From Streptomyces griseosporeus (GTDB lineage: Bacteria > Actinomycetota > Actinomycetes > Streptomycetales > Streptomycetaceae): 64,000 nucleotides of DNA. The stretch covers positions 313,164 to 377,163 of the forward strand of contig NZ_BNBR01000002.1 of NCBI RefSeq assembly GCF_014656055.1. The letters run 5' to 3'. Under the pieces are notes generated by a model, which worked only from the letters and a program-made list of their open reading frames with translations, was not told the origin of the DNA and did no database searches. Both the position numbers and the translations under genes were made by a program. Shown piece by piece: positions 52,702-60,705 of this stretch; position 1 is the first letter of the stretch, and every line of letters starts with the position of its first letter.

Positions 52702-53679
52702 CTACGCCTGACCGATGCGGGAGGCGGCGCGCAGGATCTCCTCCGCCTCGCCGGCCAGGCGGCGGACGATGTCCCCTGCGGGAGCAACGTCCGCGACCAG
52801 CCCCGCGGACTGCCCTGTCAGCGGCAGGAGCCGGTGCGTCGTACCCTCGCTCATCGCCGCCATGACCTGCTCGCGCAGCGTGCCGGCCGATTCGGCGGCG
52901 GCTTCCTGCCGGGTGTTCCACGCGTCGACGAACCGCGTGCGCAGCGAGCGGGGGACGGTGTCGTAGCCGCCCTCGGTCGGCGGCGGCAGGACGTGGTGGG
53001 CGAACGACACCTTTACCGCGTCCTGGCTGTCGGCGGCGCCGATGGCCGCCTTCCACTCCTCCGGTACGGCGCACTCGGCCGAGGCCAGGAACCGCGTGCC
53101 GATGCTCACGCCCTGGGCGCCCAGCACGAGTGCCGCCGCCGTTCCCCGGCCGTCGGCGATCCCGCCGGAGGCGAGCACCGGCAGCGGGGCGACCGCGGCG
53201 ACGACCTGCGGGACCAGCACCATGGTGCCGACCTGCCCGCTGAACCCGCCCGCCTCCGTGCCCTGCGCAATGATCACGTCGACGCCCGCCTCGGCCGCGC
53301 GCCGGGCCTGCTCGACGGTGGTCACCTGCTGCACGAAGACCGCCCCGGCGTCGTGCACGCCTCCCACCAGGTCGCCCGGGTCGCCCAGGGCGAGCGAGAA
53401 GACGGGCGGGCGCACGGCGAGGACGGCGTCGAAGACCTCGGGGTCGAAGGGGCGGCGGGTCATGTTCACCGCGAACGGCCGGTCGGTGAGCCCGCGCAGG
53501 CGCGCCACGTCGTCGCGGACCTGCGCCGCCGTGCGCATGGTGGTGGGCACACTGCCCAGACCGCCGGCGTCGCTGACGGCGGCGGGGAGGTCGGTGCCCT
53601 GCTGCCAGGGCCCTCCGAGGGGCCCTTGGACGATCGGCACGTCGATGCCGAGTACGTCGCACACGGGTGTCCTGAGCAC
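52702..53679 (-). CDS. Nitronate monooxygenase (2-nitropropane dioxygenase family)
   Basis: 325 residues, FMN-binding TIM barrel: VPIVQGPLGGPW (start), VVVQQVTT-type strand, DVIIAQGTEAGGFSG, VLASGGIADGRGTAAALVLGAQGVSIGTRFL. These are the phosphate-binding and active-site segments of the family. The GTG at 53679 lies 3 bases after GGAGG and gives the family's usual start; a longer start would add a non-conserved Arg-rich extension. Role: oxidation of alkyl nitronates, or a related flavin reaction. It is unlinked to its neighbours. Confidence 0.88.
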   Translation of the reverse strand: MLRTPVCDVLGIDVPIVQGPLGGPWQQGTDLPAAVSDAGGLGSVPTTMRTAAQVRDDVARLRGLTDRPFAVNMTRRPFDPEVFDAVLAVRPPVFSLALGDPGDLVGGVHDAGAVFVQQVTTVEQARRAAEAGVDVIIAQGTEAGGFSGQVGTMVLVPQVVAAVAPLPVLASGGIADGRGTAAALVLGAQGVSIGTRFLASAECAVPEEWKAAIGAADSQDAVKVSFAHHVLPPPTEGGYDTVPRSLRTRFVDAWNTRQEAAAESAGTLREQVMAAMSEGTTHRLLPLTGQSAGLVADVAPAGDIVRRLAGEAEEILRAASRIGQA

Positions 53680-53878
53680 GGTCCTCCGTTCACACCGTCG
53701 TCGCCACGCGGCCGTGGCGCCGTCCTCCTGCCGCATACTGTCGGCGCCACGGCCCTCGAAGACCGCCAGGCACGCCGGAAGGCCACCGGACGGGGGGACG
53801 GCAGGACCGTGCGCGCCGCGGGGCACCGGCGCCACGAGGGCACCGCGCCCCGGAGTCCGGCTCATCCGGACGACAGGC

Positions 53879-55105
53879 CTAGGCAGGCGTCTCCTCGTCC
53901 CCTCCCCTCTCGCCGGCGTCCTTCACGAAGACGAGGGCGTCGCTGTCCTCCAGGTGGGCCGGGTCGAGCGGGGCGTAGCCGAACCAGGGGGAGGTGCGGG
54001 GCGCCGGGCAGGTGGTGCCGAGCGCGGTGGTCAGGCGGCGGGGGTCGATCAGGCAGCGGTCCTCGGGGAGGGCGTACAGGAGACCTTCGACGGTGTCCGG
54101 GGGCGGCGTGTCCACGCCTTTGTGCCGGATCGTGCCGAGGGCCGTCGCCACGACCGCGTACTCCTCGCCCAGCCGGGCACCGACCAGCGCGCCCGCGCTC
54201 CACCACGCCACCGGGCCCTCCCACATGTCCATGCTGCTCATGTACCGCTGGAGATGGCTGTTGTGGGCGTGGACGAGCACCGGGCCGCGCTCGGCCAGGG
54301 CGAGGAGGTTCCCGGCCATCATCTGGTCCCGAAGGCTCACCAGGCGGGTCATGCGGGCCGGTGAGGGGTCGGCCATGGCGTGGTGGTAGCGCAGCAGGCC
54401 GGTCGCGGTACGTGCGTACAGGCGCGCCCGGTCCCACTCGTCCGGCGAGCTGGTCGCGACCAGGTGCGGCAGCTGGGTGTCGAGCAGCGTCACCAGGTCG
54501 TCGGCGAGCAGCCGGAGCCGGCCGGCCTCGGCGGACCGTCCCACGGAGCGGGCCGGGTCGAGCATCGCGGCGGGGTCGGTCCACCGCTCGTCGGCGCCGA
54601 GCAGCCGGTCGAGGGTTTCCCCGGTGCACGGGAGGAGGCCGGGGTCCACGCGCTCGGCGAGGAAGGTGTGGAGTGCGGTGAGGGCCTGCCGGGGGCTCGC
54701 GGCGGCGGTGATCTCCAGGGGGCCGTCGAAGCCGGTGAAGCGGATCCGCTCGGCGGCGGGCCGGCCGGCGTTGTGGGAGCGCATCCAGCGCACCAGCTCC
54801 CTGTTGCCCTCGAACGCGCCCCACTCGTGGCTGATGCCGTGTTCCATGACGTCGTCGAGCGTGCCGGTGCCCGAGGTGACGTGGTCGTCCACGAGGAGGC
54901 CGGCCAGGCAGTCGCTCTCGAGCGCGATCGTCCGGTAGCCGTGCTCCTCGACGAGCTGCCGGAACAGTTCGTTGCGCAGGTCGAGCAGGGTCTCCTCGCC
55001 GTGGGTGGGCTCGCCCAGGGCGAGGATCCGGGGCCGGGCCGGAAGCAGCGCGAGAAGGGCGGCAGCCTCGACGGGGTGGGCGGTGTCCTTGATGTCGGTC
55101 GCCAT
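53879..55105 (-). CDS. Erythromycin esterase family protein
   Basis: 408 residues. LGEPTHGEETLLDLRNELFRQLV, TIALESDC, ISHEWGAFEGNRELVRWMRSHN and VHAHNSHLQR carry the His/Glu residues conserved in Ere enzymes and in related actinomycete proteins. True macrolide esterases and uncharacterised homologues share these, so resistance is possible but not shown. The gene is divergent from a double-MerR regulator with a perfect palindrome between them, implying ligand-controlled expression. Confidence 0.85.
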   Translation of the reverse strand: MATDIKDTAHPVEAAALLALLPARPRILALGEPTHGEETLLDLRNELFRQLVEEHGYRTIALESDCLAGLLVDDHVTSGTGTLDDVMEHGISHEWGAFEGNRELVRWMRSHNAGRPAAERIRFTGFDGPLEITAAASPRQALTALHTFLAERVDPGLLPCTGETLDRLLGADERWTDPAAMLDPARSVGRSAEAGRLRLLADDLVTLLDTQLPHLVATSSPDEWDRARLYARTATGLLRYHHAMADPSPARMTRLVSLRDQMMAGNLLALAERGPVLVHAHNSHLQRYMSSMDMWEGPVAWWSAGALVGARLGEEYAVVATALGTIRHKGVDTPPPDTVEGLLYALPEDRCLIDPRRLTTALGTTCPAPRTSPWFGYAPLDPAHLEDSDALVFVKDAGERGGDEETPA

Positions 55106-55109
55106 GCCC

Positions 55110-55125
55110 TCAACGCTATCGTTGA
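55110..55125. promoter_or_regulatory. Perfect 16-bp palindrome between the esterase and TioE-like regulator
   Basis: TCAACGCTATCGTTGA reads TCAACG-N4-CGTTGA, fully symmetric in its arms. It lies 4 bp upstream of the esterase start and 39 bp before the MerR-type gene, a good place for an operator acting on both. Confidence 0.65.
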
Positions 55126-55163
55126 ACCTTGGGTGGAGACTTTGGCGCGCTATCGTGCGGTGC

Positions 55164-55934
55164 ATGGCGTCGAAGTTTCAAAGAGGGGGTCGCCTCAGGC
55201 CGGTGGACCTGGCCCGCGGGCACGGTCTGTCCACCCAGGCGGTCAGGAACTACGAGGAGGCCGGCATCCTCCCGGCCGCCGAGCGGTCGGAGCACGGCTA
55301 CCGCACCTACACGGCGCTGCACGCGCGGGCCCTGCGCGCGTTCCTCGCCCTGGTCCCCGGCCACGGTCACGGGACCGCGACGTCGATCATGCGGGCGGTG
55401 AACCGGGACGCGGTCGACGAGGCGTTCCGCGTCATCGACGAGAGCCACGCCCAGCTCCTCGACGACCGGCGCACCCTCCAGGCGGTGGAGAGCGCCCTGC
55501 GCGACCTGGACCCCTCGGCGGAGGAGGGGCCGGACGTGGTCCCGGCGGCCGGCGGCGGCGTGTTCATCGGCCCGCTGGCGCGCAGGCTCGGCGTCCGGCC
55601 CGCGACCCTGCGCAAGTGGGAGCGCGCCGGTCTGGTCCGCCCGCACCGGGATCCGCTGACCGGGTACCGGCTCTACGACGAGGCCGCGGTACGGGACGCG
55701 CGCCTGACCCATCAACTCCGGCGGGGCGGCTACCTGTTGGGGCAGATCGCCCCGCTGATCGCCCAGGTACGGACGGCCGGCGGCCTGGAGCCGCTGGAGG
55801 GCGCCCTGCGCGACTGGCACGCCCGGCTGTCCGCCCGCGCCCGGGCGATGCTGAACGGCGCCGCCGAACTGGAGGCGTACCTGCGGGACCGTACGGACGG
55901 TCCCGCCACCACTGCGGAAAGGAGCAGCGCATGA
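55164..55934 (+). CDS. MerR family regulator with two HTH domains (TioE-like)
   Basis: 256 residues. Two MerR-type winged helices are visible: residues ~12-75 (LRPVDLARGHGLSTQAVRNYEEAGILP) and ~130-195 (FIGPLARRLGVRPATLRKWERAGLVRP). This is the layout annotated as TioE-family in streptomycetes. There is no cysteine-based metal site, so a small organic ligand is more likely. The start ATG at 55164 gives a normal length. Its stop overlaps the ATG of the next gene (55931-55934). It is divergent from the erythromycin esterase. Confidence 0.88.
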   Translation: MASKFQRGGRLRPVDLARGHGLSTQAVRNYEEAGILPAAERSEHGYRTYTALHARALRAFLALVPGHGHGTATSIMRAVNRDAVDEAFRVIDESHAQLLDDRRTLQAVESALRDLDPSAEEGPDVVPAAGGGVFIGPLARRLGVRPATLRKWERAGLVRPHRDPLTGYRLYDEAAVRDARLTHQLRRGGYLLGQIAPLIAQVRTAGGLEPLEGALRDWHARLSARARAMLNGAAELEAYLRDRTDGPATTAERSSA

Positions 55935-56407
55935 CCGAGGGCCCAGGCACGGGGATCCCGTTGCCGCGGGGTGCGACCGGCTTCCTCCGCCCGGGCGACG
56001 CCCCTCTCCCCCACACGAGTCTCCGGGCCTTCCGCGCCGCGGTGTACACCGCCGCCCGGCTCGCCGGGGGCAGGGTCGGTGAGGTGCGGGAGCAGGTGTA
56101 CCCCAGTACGTTCCACACCGCTTCGGTCCTCGACGGCACCGGCGAGACCGTCGTCCTGTGCCACGCCCATCACCCCTGGGTGGCGTTCGCCCGGGAGACA
56201 CGGACCTGGCACGACGGGGAGTTCCTGGCACCGCCCCCGTGGGCCTCCGCCTTCGCCCTCACCGGGTTCGAGGTCCTCGGCCTCGACCGCCTCACCACCC
56301 CGCTGTCCGCCGTGGACACGTCCGCGCTCTCCCGTGACGAACGGCGCCAGGTGCGCGTCTACGGCATCACCGCACTGGGTGGCCTGCTCTTCAACGCGTG
56401 GGACTGA
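55931..56407 (+). CDS. Conserved hypothetical protein coupled to the TioE-like regulator
   Basis: 158 residues, soluble. I do not recognise a named domain. PSTFHTASVLDGTGETVVLCHAHHPWVAFA and VYGITALGGLLFNAWD look conserved rather than random. The ATG overlaps the regulator's stop (ATGA), so it is co-translated with it and may belong to the same response. Confidence 0.7.
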   Translation: MTEGPGTGIPLPRGATGFLRPGDAPLPHTSLRAFRAAVYTAARLAGGRVGEVREQVYPSTFHTASVLDGTGETVVLCHAHHPWVAFARETRTWHDGEFLAPPPWASAFALTGFEVLGLDRLTTPLSAVDTSALSRDERRQVRVYGITALGGLLFNAWD

Positions 56408-56534
56408 CCCGCGGGCGCGGCGTACGAGAAATCCGCGAGGAAAACTTTCGCCGCGATGTCGAGAACCCGTGATCCCCTCCGTCCCCGGGGTGAACGCGAC
56501 CACAATGGGTCGCACGCGCACCGAGGAGCACACC

Positions 56535-56942
56535 ATGGCCAAGTATCTGCTGCTGAAGCACTACCGGGGCGCCCCGGCCGCGGTCAACGACGTCCCCATG
56601 GACCAGTGGACGCCGGAGGAGATCTCGGCGCACATCCGGTACATGCAGGAGTTCGCGGCCCGGCTGGAGAAGACGGGCGAGTTCGTCGACGGGCAGGCGC
56701 TCGCCCCGGAGGGGACGTGGGTGCGGTACGACGGTGAGGGCCGCCCTCCGGTCACGGACGGGCCGTTCGCCGAGACGAAGGACCTCATCGCGGGCTGGAT
56801 GGTGATCGACGTCGACAGCTACGACCGTGCCCTCGAACTCGCCGGGGAGCTGTCCGCCGCCCCGGGCGCGGGCGGGAAGCCCATCCACGAGTGGCTGGAG
56901 CTGCGGCCCTTCATGGCCGAGCCGCCCACCATCACGGACTGA
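56535..56942 (+). CDS. YciI/DGPF-domain protein
   Basis: 135 residues: MAKYLLLKHYRG at the start and VTDGPFAETKDLIAGWMVIDVDSYDRALE, containing the DGPF motif. Genes of this family are regularly found beside ECF42 sigma factors, and the sigma gene starts 11 bp after this stop. Probably a ferredoxin-like-fold dimer. Enzymatic role unproven. Confidence 0.92.
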   Translation: MAKYLLLKHYRGAPAAVNDVPMDQWTPEEISAHIRYMQEFAARLEKTGEFVDGQALAPEGTWVRYDGEGRPPVTDGPFAETKDLIAGWMVIDVDSYDRALELAGELSAAPGAGGKPIHEWLELRPFMAEPPTITD

Positions 56943-56953
56943 CCCGGTCACCC

Positions 56954-58114
56954 ATGGACGAGGCCCTGCTCCGCGGTCTCACGCCGAGCGTGCTCACCGT
57001 CCTCGTCCGCCGCGGAGCCGATTTCGCGGCGGCCGAGGACGCCGTGCAGGACGCGCTCGTCGAGGCGCTCCGCGTCTGGCCGGCCGACCCGCCCCACGAT
57101 CCCAAGGGGTGGCTGGTCACCGTGGCCTGGCGCAAGTTCCTCGACGCGACCCGGTCGGACGCCGCCCGCCGCCGGCGCGAGGAGCGCGCCGAGGAGGAGC
57201 CTGGGCCCGGCCCCGCGCCCGCCGTGGACGACACGCTCCAGTTGTACTTCCTGTGCGCGCATCCGTCGCTGACGCCGTCGTCGGCGGTCGCGCTCACCCT
57301 GCGGGCGGTCGGCGGGCTGACCACCCGGCAGATCGCCCAGGCGTATCTGGTGCCCGAGGCGACGATGGCGCAGCGCATCAGCCGCGCCAAGCGCACCGTG
57401 TCCGGGGTGCGGTTCGACCAGCCCGGCGATGTCGCGACGGTGCTGCGCGTGCTCTACCTGGTGTTCAACGAGGGCTACTCCGGTGACGTCGACCTGGCCG
57501 CCGAGGCGATCCGGCTCACCCGGCGCCTCGCGGCCGCGATCGACCACCCGGAGGTGCGGGGGCTGCTCGCGCTGATGCTGCTCCACCACGCCCGGCGGGA
57601 CGGCCGCCGGGGGCCGGACGGCGCGCTGGTGCCGCTCGCGGAGCAGGACCGCAGCCGGTGGGACACCGCGTTGATCGCGGAGGGCGTCGCCGTCCTGCAG
57701 GCGGCCCTCGCCCGGGACCGGCTGGGCGAGTACCAGGCGCAGGCCGCCGTCGCGGCCCTGCACGCCGACGCGCCCACCGCCGAGGAGACCGACTGGGTGC
57801 AGATCGTCGAGTGGTACGACGAGCTGGTGCGCCTGACGGACAGTCCCGTCGTCCGGCTGAACCGTGCGGTCGCCGTGGGCGAGGCGGACGGGCCACGCGC
57901 CGGGCTGGCGGCGCTCGCGGCACTGGACCCCTCGCTGCCCCGGCACACCGCCGCGGCGGCCTATCTGCACGAGCGGGACGGCGACCCGGCGACGGCGGCA
58001 CGGCTGTACGCGGAGGCCGCCCGCAAGGCGTCCAACCTGGCCGAGCAGGACTACCTCACCCGGCAGGCCGCCCGGCTCAACGCCCGTCTGCGGCACGGTC
58101 CGGGCAGCCCCTGA
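56954..58114 (+). CDS. ECF42-type RNA polymerase sigma factor
   Basis: 386 residues. Sigma-2 (AAAEDAVQDALVEALRVWP) and sigma-4 (TTRQIAQAYLVPEATMAQRISRAKR) regions are followed by a ~200-residue C-terminal extension with TPR-like helices, as in the ECF42 group. FNEGYSGD and VEWYDELVRLTDSPVVRLNRAVAV are family blocks. No anti-sigma gene is adjacent; in this group the extension and the DGPF partner are thought to control activity. It is in an operon with the YciI/DGPF gene upstream. Confidence 0.92.
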   Translation: MDEALLRGLTPSVLTVLVRRGADFAAAEDAVQDALVEALRVWPADPPHDPKGWLVTVAWRKFLDATRSDAARRRREERAEEEPGPGPAPAVDDTLQLYFLCAHPSLTPSSAVALTLRAVGGLTTRQIAQAYLVPEATMAQRISRAKRTVSGVRFDQPGDVATVLRVLYLVFNEGYSGDVDLAAEAIRLTRRLAAAIDHPEVRGLLALMLLHHARRDGRRGPDGALVPLAEQDRSRWDTALIAEGVAVLQAALARDRLGEYQAQAAVAALHADAPTAEETDWVQIVEWYDELVRLTDSPVVRLNRAVAVGEADGPRAGLAALAALDPSLPRHTAAAAYLHERDGDPATAARLYAEAARKASNLAEQDYLTRQAARLNARLRHGPGSP

Positions 58115-58117
58115 GTC

Positions 58118-58548
58118 TCACGCCGCGAGCACGCTCACCCCGAGCGCGAGCAGGAGGACGACCTTCACGGCCTCGAACGCGACGTAGGTCAGGTGGCTGC
58201 GCGAGCGCGGCAGGTCCTCGCCGGCCAGCACACGGTCGGACCTGCGGTTCAGCCGCGGCCGGACGACGCCCAGTTGCAGGAGGAGAGCACCGCCGTCACG
58301 GCGGCGGTCAGGGCGATGACCGGGCCGGGCGGTCCTCCGGCGGCGACCGCGGCGATGACCGCGGCGGCGAGGACGGCCTCGGTGAGGTTCAGCGCGCGGA
58401 AGACGAGCCGGCCGATGCCGAGCCCGATCCGGACGGTCACGCCGGGCGCGCGGAACTTCAGCGGAGCCTCCAGGAACGAGATCGCCAGGACCATGCCGAG
58501 CCAGGTGAAGGTGACCGCTGCGGCGACGGCGGCGGGCGCGGCGCTCAT
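58118..58548 (-). pseudogene. Small four-helix membrane protein, frameshifted
   Basis: From ATG 58548 the frame encodes three membrane segments and then ends out of family at 58249 with SSCNWASSGRG. In a second frame the sequence continues as LLLQLGVVRPRLNRRSDRVLAGEDLP...VAFEAVKVVLLLALGVSVLAA to a stop at 58118, an obvious fourth membrane helix. One base appears missing within about 58277-58290 (GGAGGAGAG on the plus strand). The intact protein would be ~143 residues. Its start overlaps the stop of the HTH regulator upstream, so it is the second gene of that unit. Family not recognised. Confidence 0.65.
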
Positions 58549-59219
58549 CGGCGGGCCGCCGCCGGGACGGGCGCGAGGTGCGCGAGGCAGTACTCCGGTT
58601 CGGCGAAGGGCTCCAGTCGGGTCGCCGTGACCGGGGCGTCCAGCGCGGCCAGCGCCCCCTGCATCAGGCCGAGGTGCAGCGGGCAGACCAACTGGCCGTA
58701 TTCCTCGGCCAGTTCCAGGAAGGGGCAGTGCCGCAGCCGGACCCGCTCCGGTACGCCGTCGCCGTCGCCGTCCGCGCCGGGGGCGAACCCGAGGTCGTCG
58801 AGGAGCGCGATGAGCCGGGCGGTGGCCTCCCGCGCCGTGGGCTGCCGGAAGGGCGGGAACGGGTCGATCAGGTAGCGGCCCCAGGCCCGGCCGGCCTCCG
58901 TCGCGGCCCCGCCCGCCTCGGCGCCGTCGGCCGCGAGCCTGCTGAGCAGCATCTGGGCCAGCAGGCGGTAGCCGCGCGTGCCGCCGCGGTCCATGCCCCG
59001 CCGCGGCGTGTAGACGGTACGGGGGCGTCCGCGGCCCCTGGACGGCCGTACCTCGGCCGCGGCGAGACCCTCGCCGACCAGGGCGTCCAGATGGAACCGC
59101 ACGGTGTTGGGGTGGACGCCCAGCCGCGTGGCGAGGTCGGTGACGCCGAGCGGCGTGTCGGAGGCGCGCAGCGCGTCCAGGACGGCGGCGCGGCGCGGGG
59201 AACGGCCCTCGGCGGTCAT
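58545..59219 (-). CDS. HTH transcriptional regulator with three C-terminal cysteines (SufR-like layout)
   Basis: 224 residues. Residues ~10-60 are a winged helix (AAVLDALRASDTPLGVTDLATRLGVHPNTVRFHLDAL). The C-terminal domain carries Cys165 (RHCPF), Cys179 (LVCPLH) and Cys211 (EYCLAHL) with nearby histidines, reminiscent of SufR-type iron-sulfur regulators. The ATG at 59219 follows AGGAGG; a GTG two codons upstream is less well placed. It is coupled to the small membrane protein gene and divergent from a cupin gene. A redox or metal response is inference from the cysteines. Confidence 0.85.
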   Translation of the reverse strand: MTAEGRSPRRAAVLDALRASDTPLGVTDLATRLGVHPNTVRFHLDALVGEGLAAAEVRPSRGRGRPRTVYTPRRGMDRGGTRGYRLLAQMLLSRLAADGAEAGGAATEAGRAWGRYLIDPFPPFRQPTAREATARLIALLDDLGFAPGADGDGDGVPERVRLRHCPFLELAEEYGQLVCPLHLGLMQGALAALDAPVTATRLEPFAEPEYCLAHLAPVPAAARR

Positions 59220-59329
59220 GCCCACCCCTCCTTGTCCGTGATCACGTCATCGTCGCAGGCCGGCGATTTTTCACAGATCGTACATGTAATAATTGCCGGA
59301 CTGTGGGCCGTCCGAGAGGGAGAGCCGTT

Positions 59330-59716
59330 GTGACGTCGCCGGTGGGAGTTCCGGAACCGCGGATCGCATGCCGTGTCCCGGGACTGCTCGGCGCGGGCGC
59401 CGGGACGAGCGGGGCGACCGGGGCGCTGTGGAAGCTGGCCGAGAGCGGCCGGCAGCTGGACGCCAATGTCGTCCGCCTGGCCCCGGGCACGCGCGTCGCG
59501 CCGCACATCGAGCCGGACCTGGACGTGCTGCTCGTCGTCGTCGCCGGTGACGGCACCCTCGACGGCGGCGGCGTCCCGCAGGACCTCACCGAGGGCGCCC
59601 TGGTCTGGCTGCCGCACGGCAGCACGCGCGGCATCACCGCGGGCGACGACGGCCTGGCCTACCTCACGGTGCACCGCCGCCGCCCGGGCATGCAGATCCG
59701 CCGACGAGCCGATTAG
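59330..59716 (+). CDS. Cupin domain protein
   Basis: 128 residues. RLAPGTRVAPHIEPDLDVLLVVVAGDGTL and EGALVWLPHGSTRGI form the two cupin motifs; the first keeps one His and two acidic residues, so metal binding is possible. GTG start at 59330. Its TAG stop overlaps the TAA stop of the convergent hydrolase (TTAG, 59713-59716). Ligand unknown. Confidence 0.85.
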   Translation: MTSPVGVPEPRIACRVPGLLGAGAGTSGATGALWKLAESGRQLDANVVRLAPGTRVAPHIEPDLDVLLVVVAGDGTLDGGGVPQDLTEGALVWLPHGSTRGITAGDDGLAYLTVHRRRPGMQIRRRAD

Positions 59717-60591
59717 CGGGTCAGCAGGTCCCGGATCGCCGCCGTGATCTCGTCCGGGGACTCCTCGGCCATGAAGTGCCCGGAGCCGGTCAGCCGGTGG
59801 TCCAGGTCCGGTGCCCAGGCCCGCCACACGCCGGCGGCGTCGTAGCCCAGCTGCGCGCCCCAGTCCTGCTGGACGACCGTGACCGGCATGGCCAGCTCGG
59901 ATCCGGCGTCCAGGTCCGCCTGGTCGTGCGTGATGTCGATGCCGGCCGAGGCCCTGAAGTCCGCGACGATCGACGGCACGGCCGCGGCGCTCGACCGCAG
60001 GTACTCGGCCCGCACCGGCTCCGGCAGCGCGGCCGGATCGCCGGCCCAGGCGTCGAGGAACGACCCGAAGAAGGCGTCCGCGCTGCCCTCGATCAGCGTC
60101 TCCGGCAGGCCCGGCGGCTGCGCCATGAGGAAGAGGTGGTAGCCGACGGCCGCGGAGACACCGCGCAGGACCTGCCACATGTCGAGCGTGGGCACGATGT
60201 CGAGGATGCCCAGGTGGGTGACGGTCTCCGGGTGGTCGAGGCCCGCCCGGAAGGCGACCAGCGCGCCCCGGTCGTGGCCGACGAGGGCGAACCGCTCGTG
60301 GCCCAGCGCCGCCGCCGCGTGGACGATGTCGGCGGCCATGGTGCGCTTGGCGTACACATCCGGCGCGTCGGCCGCGGGCTTGTCGCTGGCGCCGTAGCCG
60401 CGCAGGTCGGGGCAGATCACCGTGTGGTCGGCGGCGAGCCGTTCGGCGACGTGCCGCCACATCAGGTGGGTCTGCGGAAAGCCGTGCAGCAGGACCACGG
60501 GGCTGCCGCTGCCGCCGACCGCCGCCGAGAGGTGGACGCCGTCGGCGGCGGGCAGGCGGACGTGTGCGAAACCGGCCGGGAAGAGTGCCAT
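59713..60591 (-). CDS. Alpha/beta hydrolase, haloacetate-dehalogenase/epoxide-hydrolase-like
   Basis: 292 residues. The nucleophile elbow is GHDRG (Asp ~106 rather than Ser), with LLHGFPQTHLMWRHVA, CPDLRGYGASDKP and His in GSGHFMAEE. An Asp nucleophile with the adjacent Arg is the pattern of fluoroacetate dehalogenases and epoxide hydrolases. Dehalogenase versus hydrolase activity cannot be told from motifs alone. Convergent with the cupin gene, with overlapping stops. Confidence 0.9.
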   Translation of the reverse strand: MALFPAGFAHVRLPAADGVHLSAAVGGSGSPVVLLHGFPQTHLMWRHVAERLAADHTVICPDLRGYGASDKPAADAPDVYAKRTMAADIVHAAAALGHERFALVGHDRGALVAFRAGLDHPETVTHLGILDIVPTLDMWQVLRGVSAAVGYHLFLMAQPPGLPETLIEGSADAFFGSFLDAWAGDPAALPEPVRAEYLRSSAAAVPSIVADFRASAGIDITHDQADLDAGSELAMPVTVVQQDWGAQLGYDAAGVWRAWAPDLDHRLTGSGHFMAEESPDEITAAIRDLLTR

Positions 60592-60705
60592 GGAAGGGCC
60601 TTCCTGAGGGAGGGATCGGGACCGACGGGAGCAGCCTGGGCGACGCCGATCAGCAGCCGATCAGTGCGGGTGGGCGCGGCACGGCCGGTCACGCAGGATG
60701 GGGGC

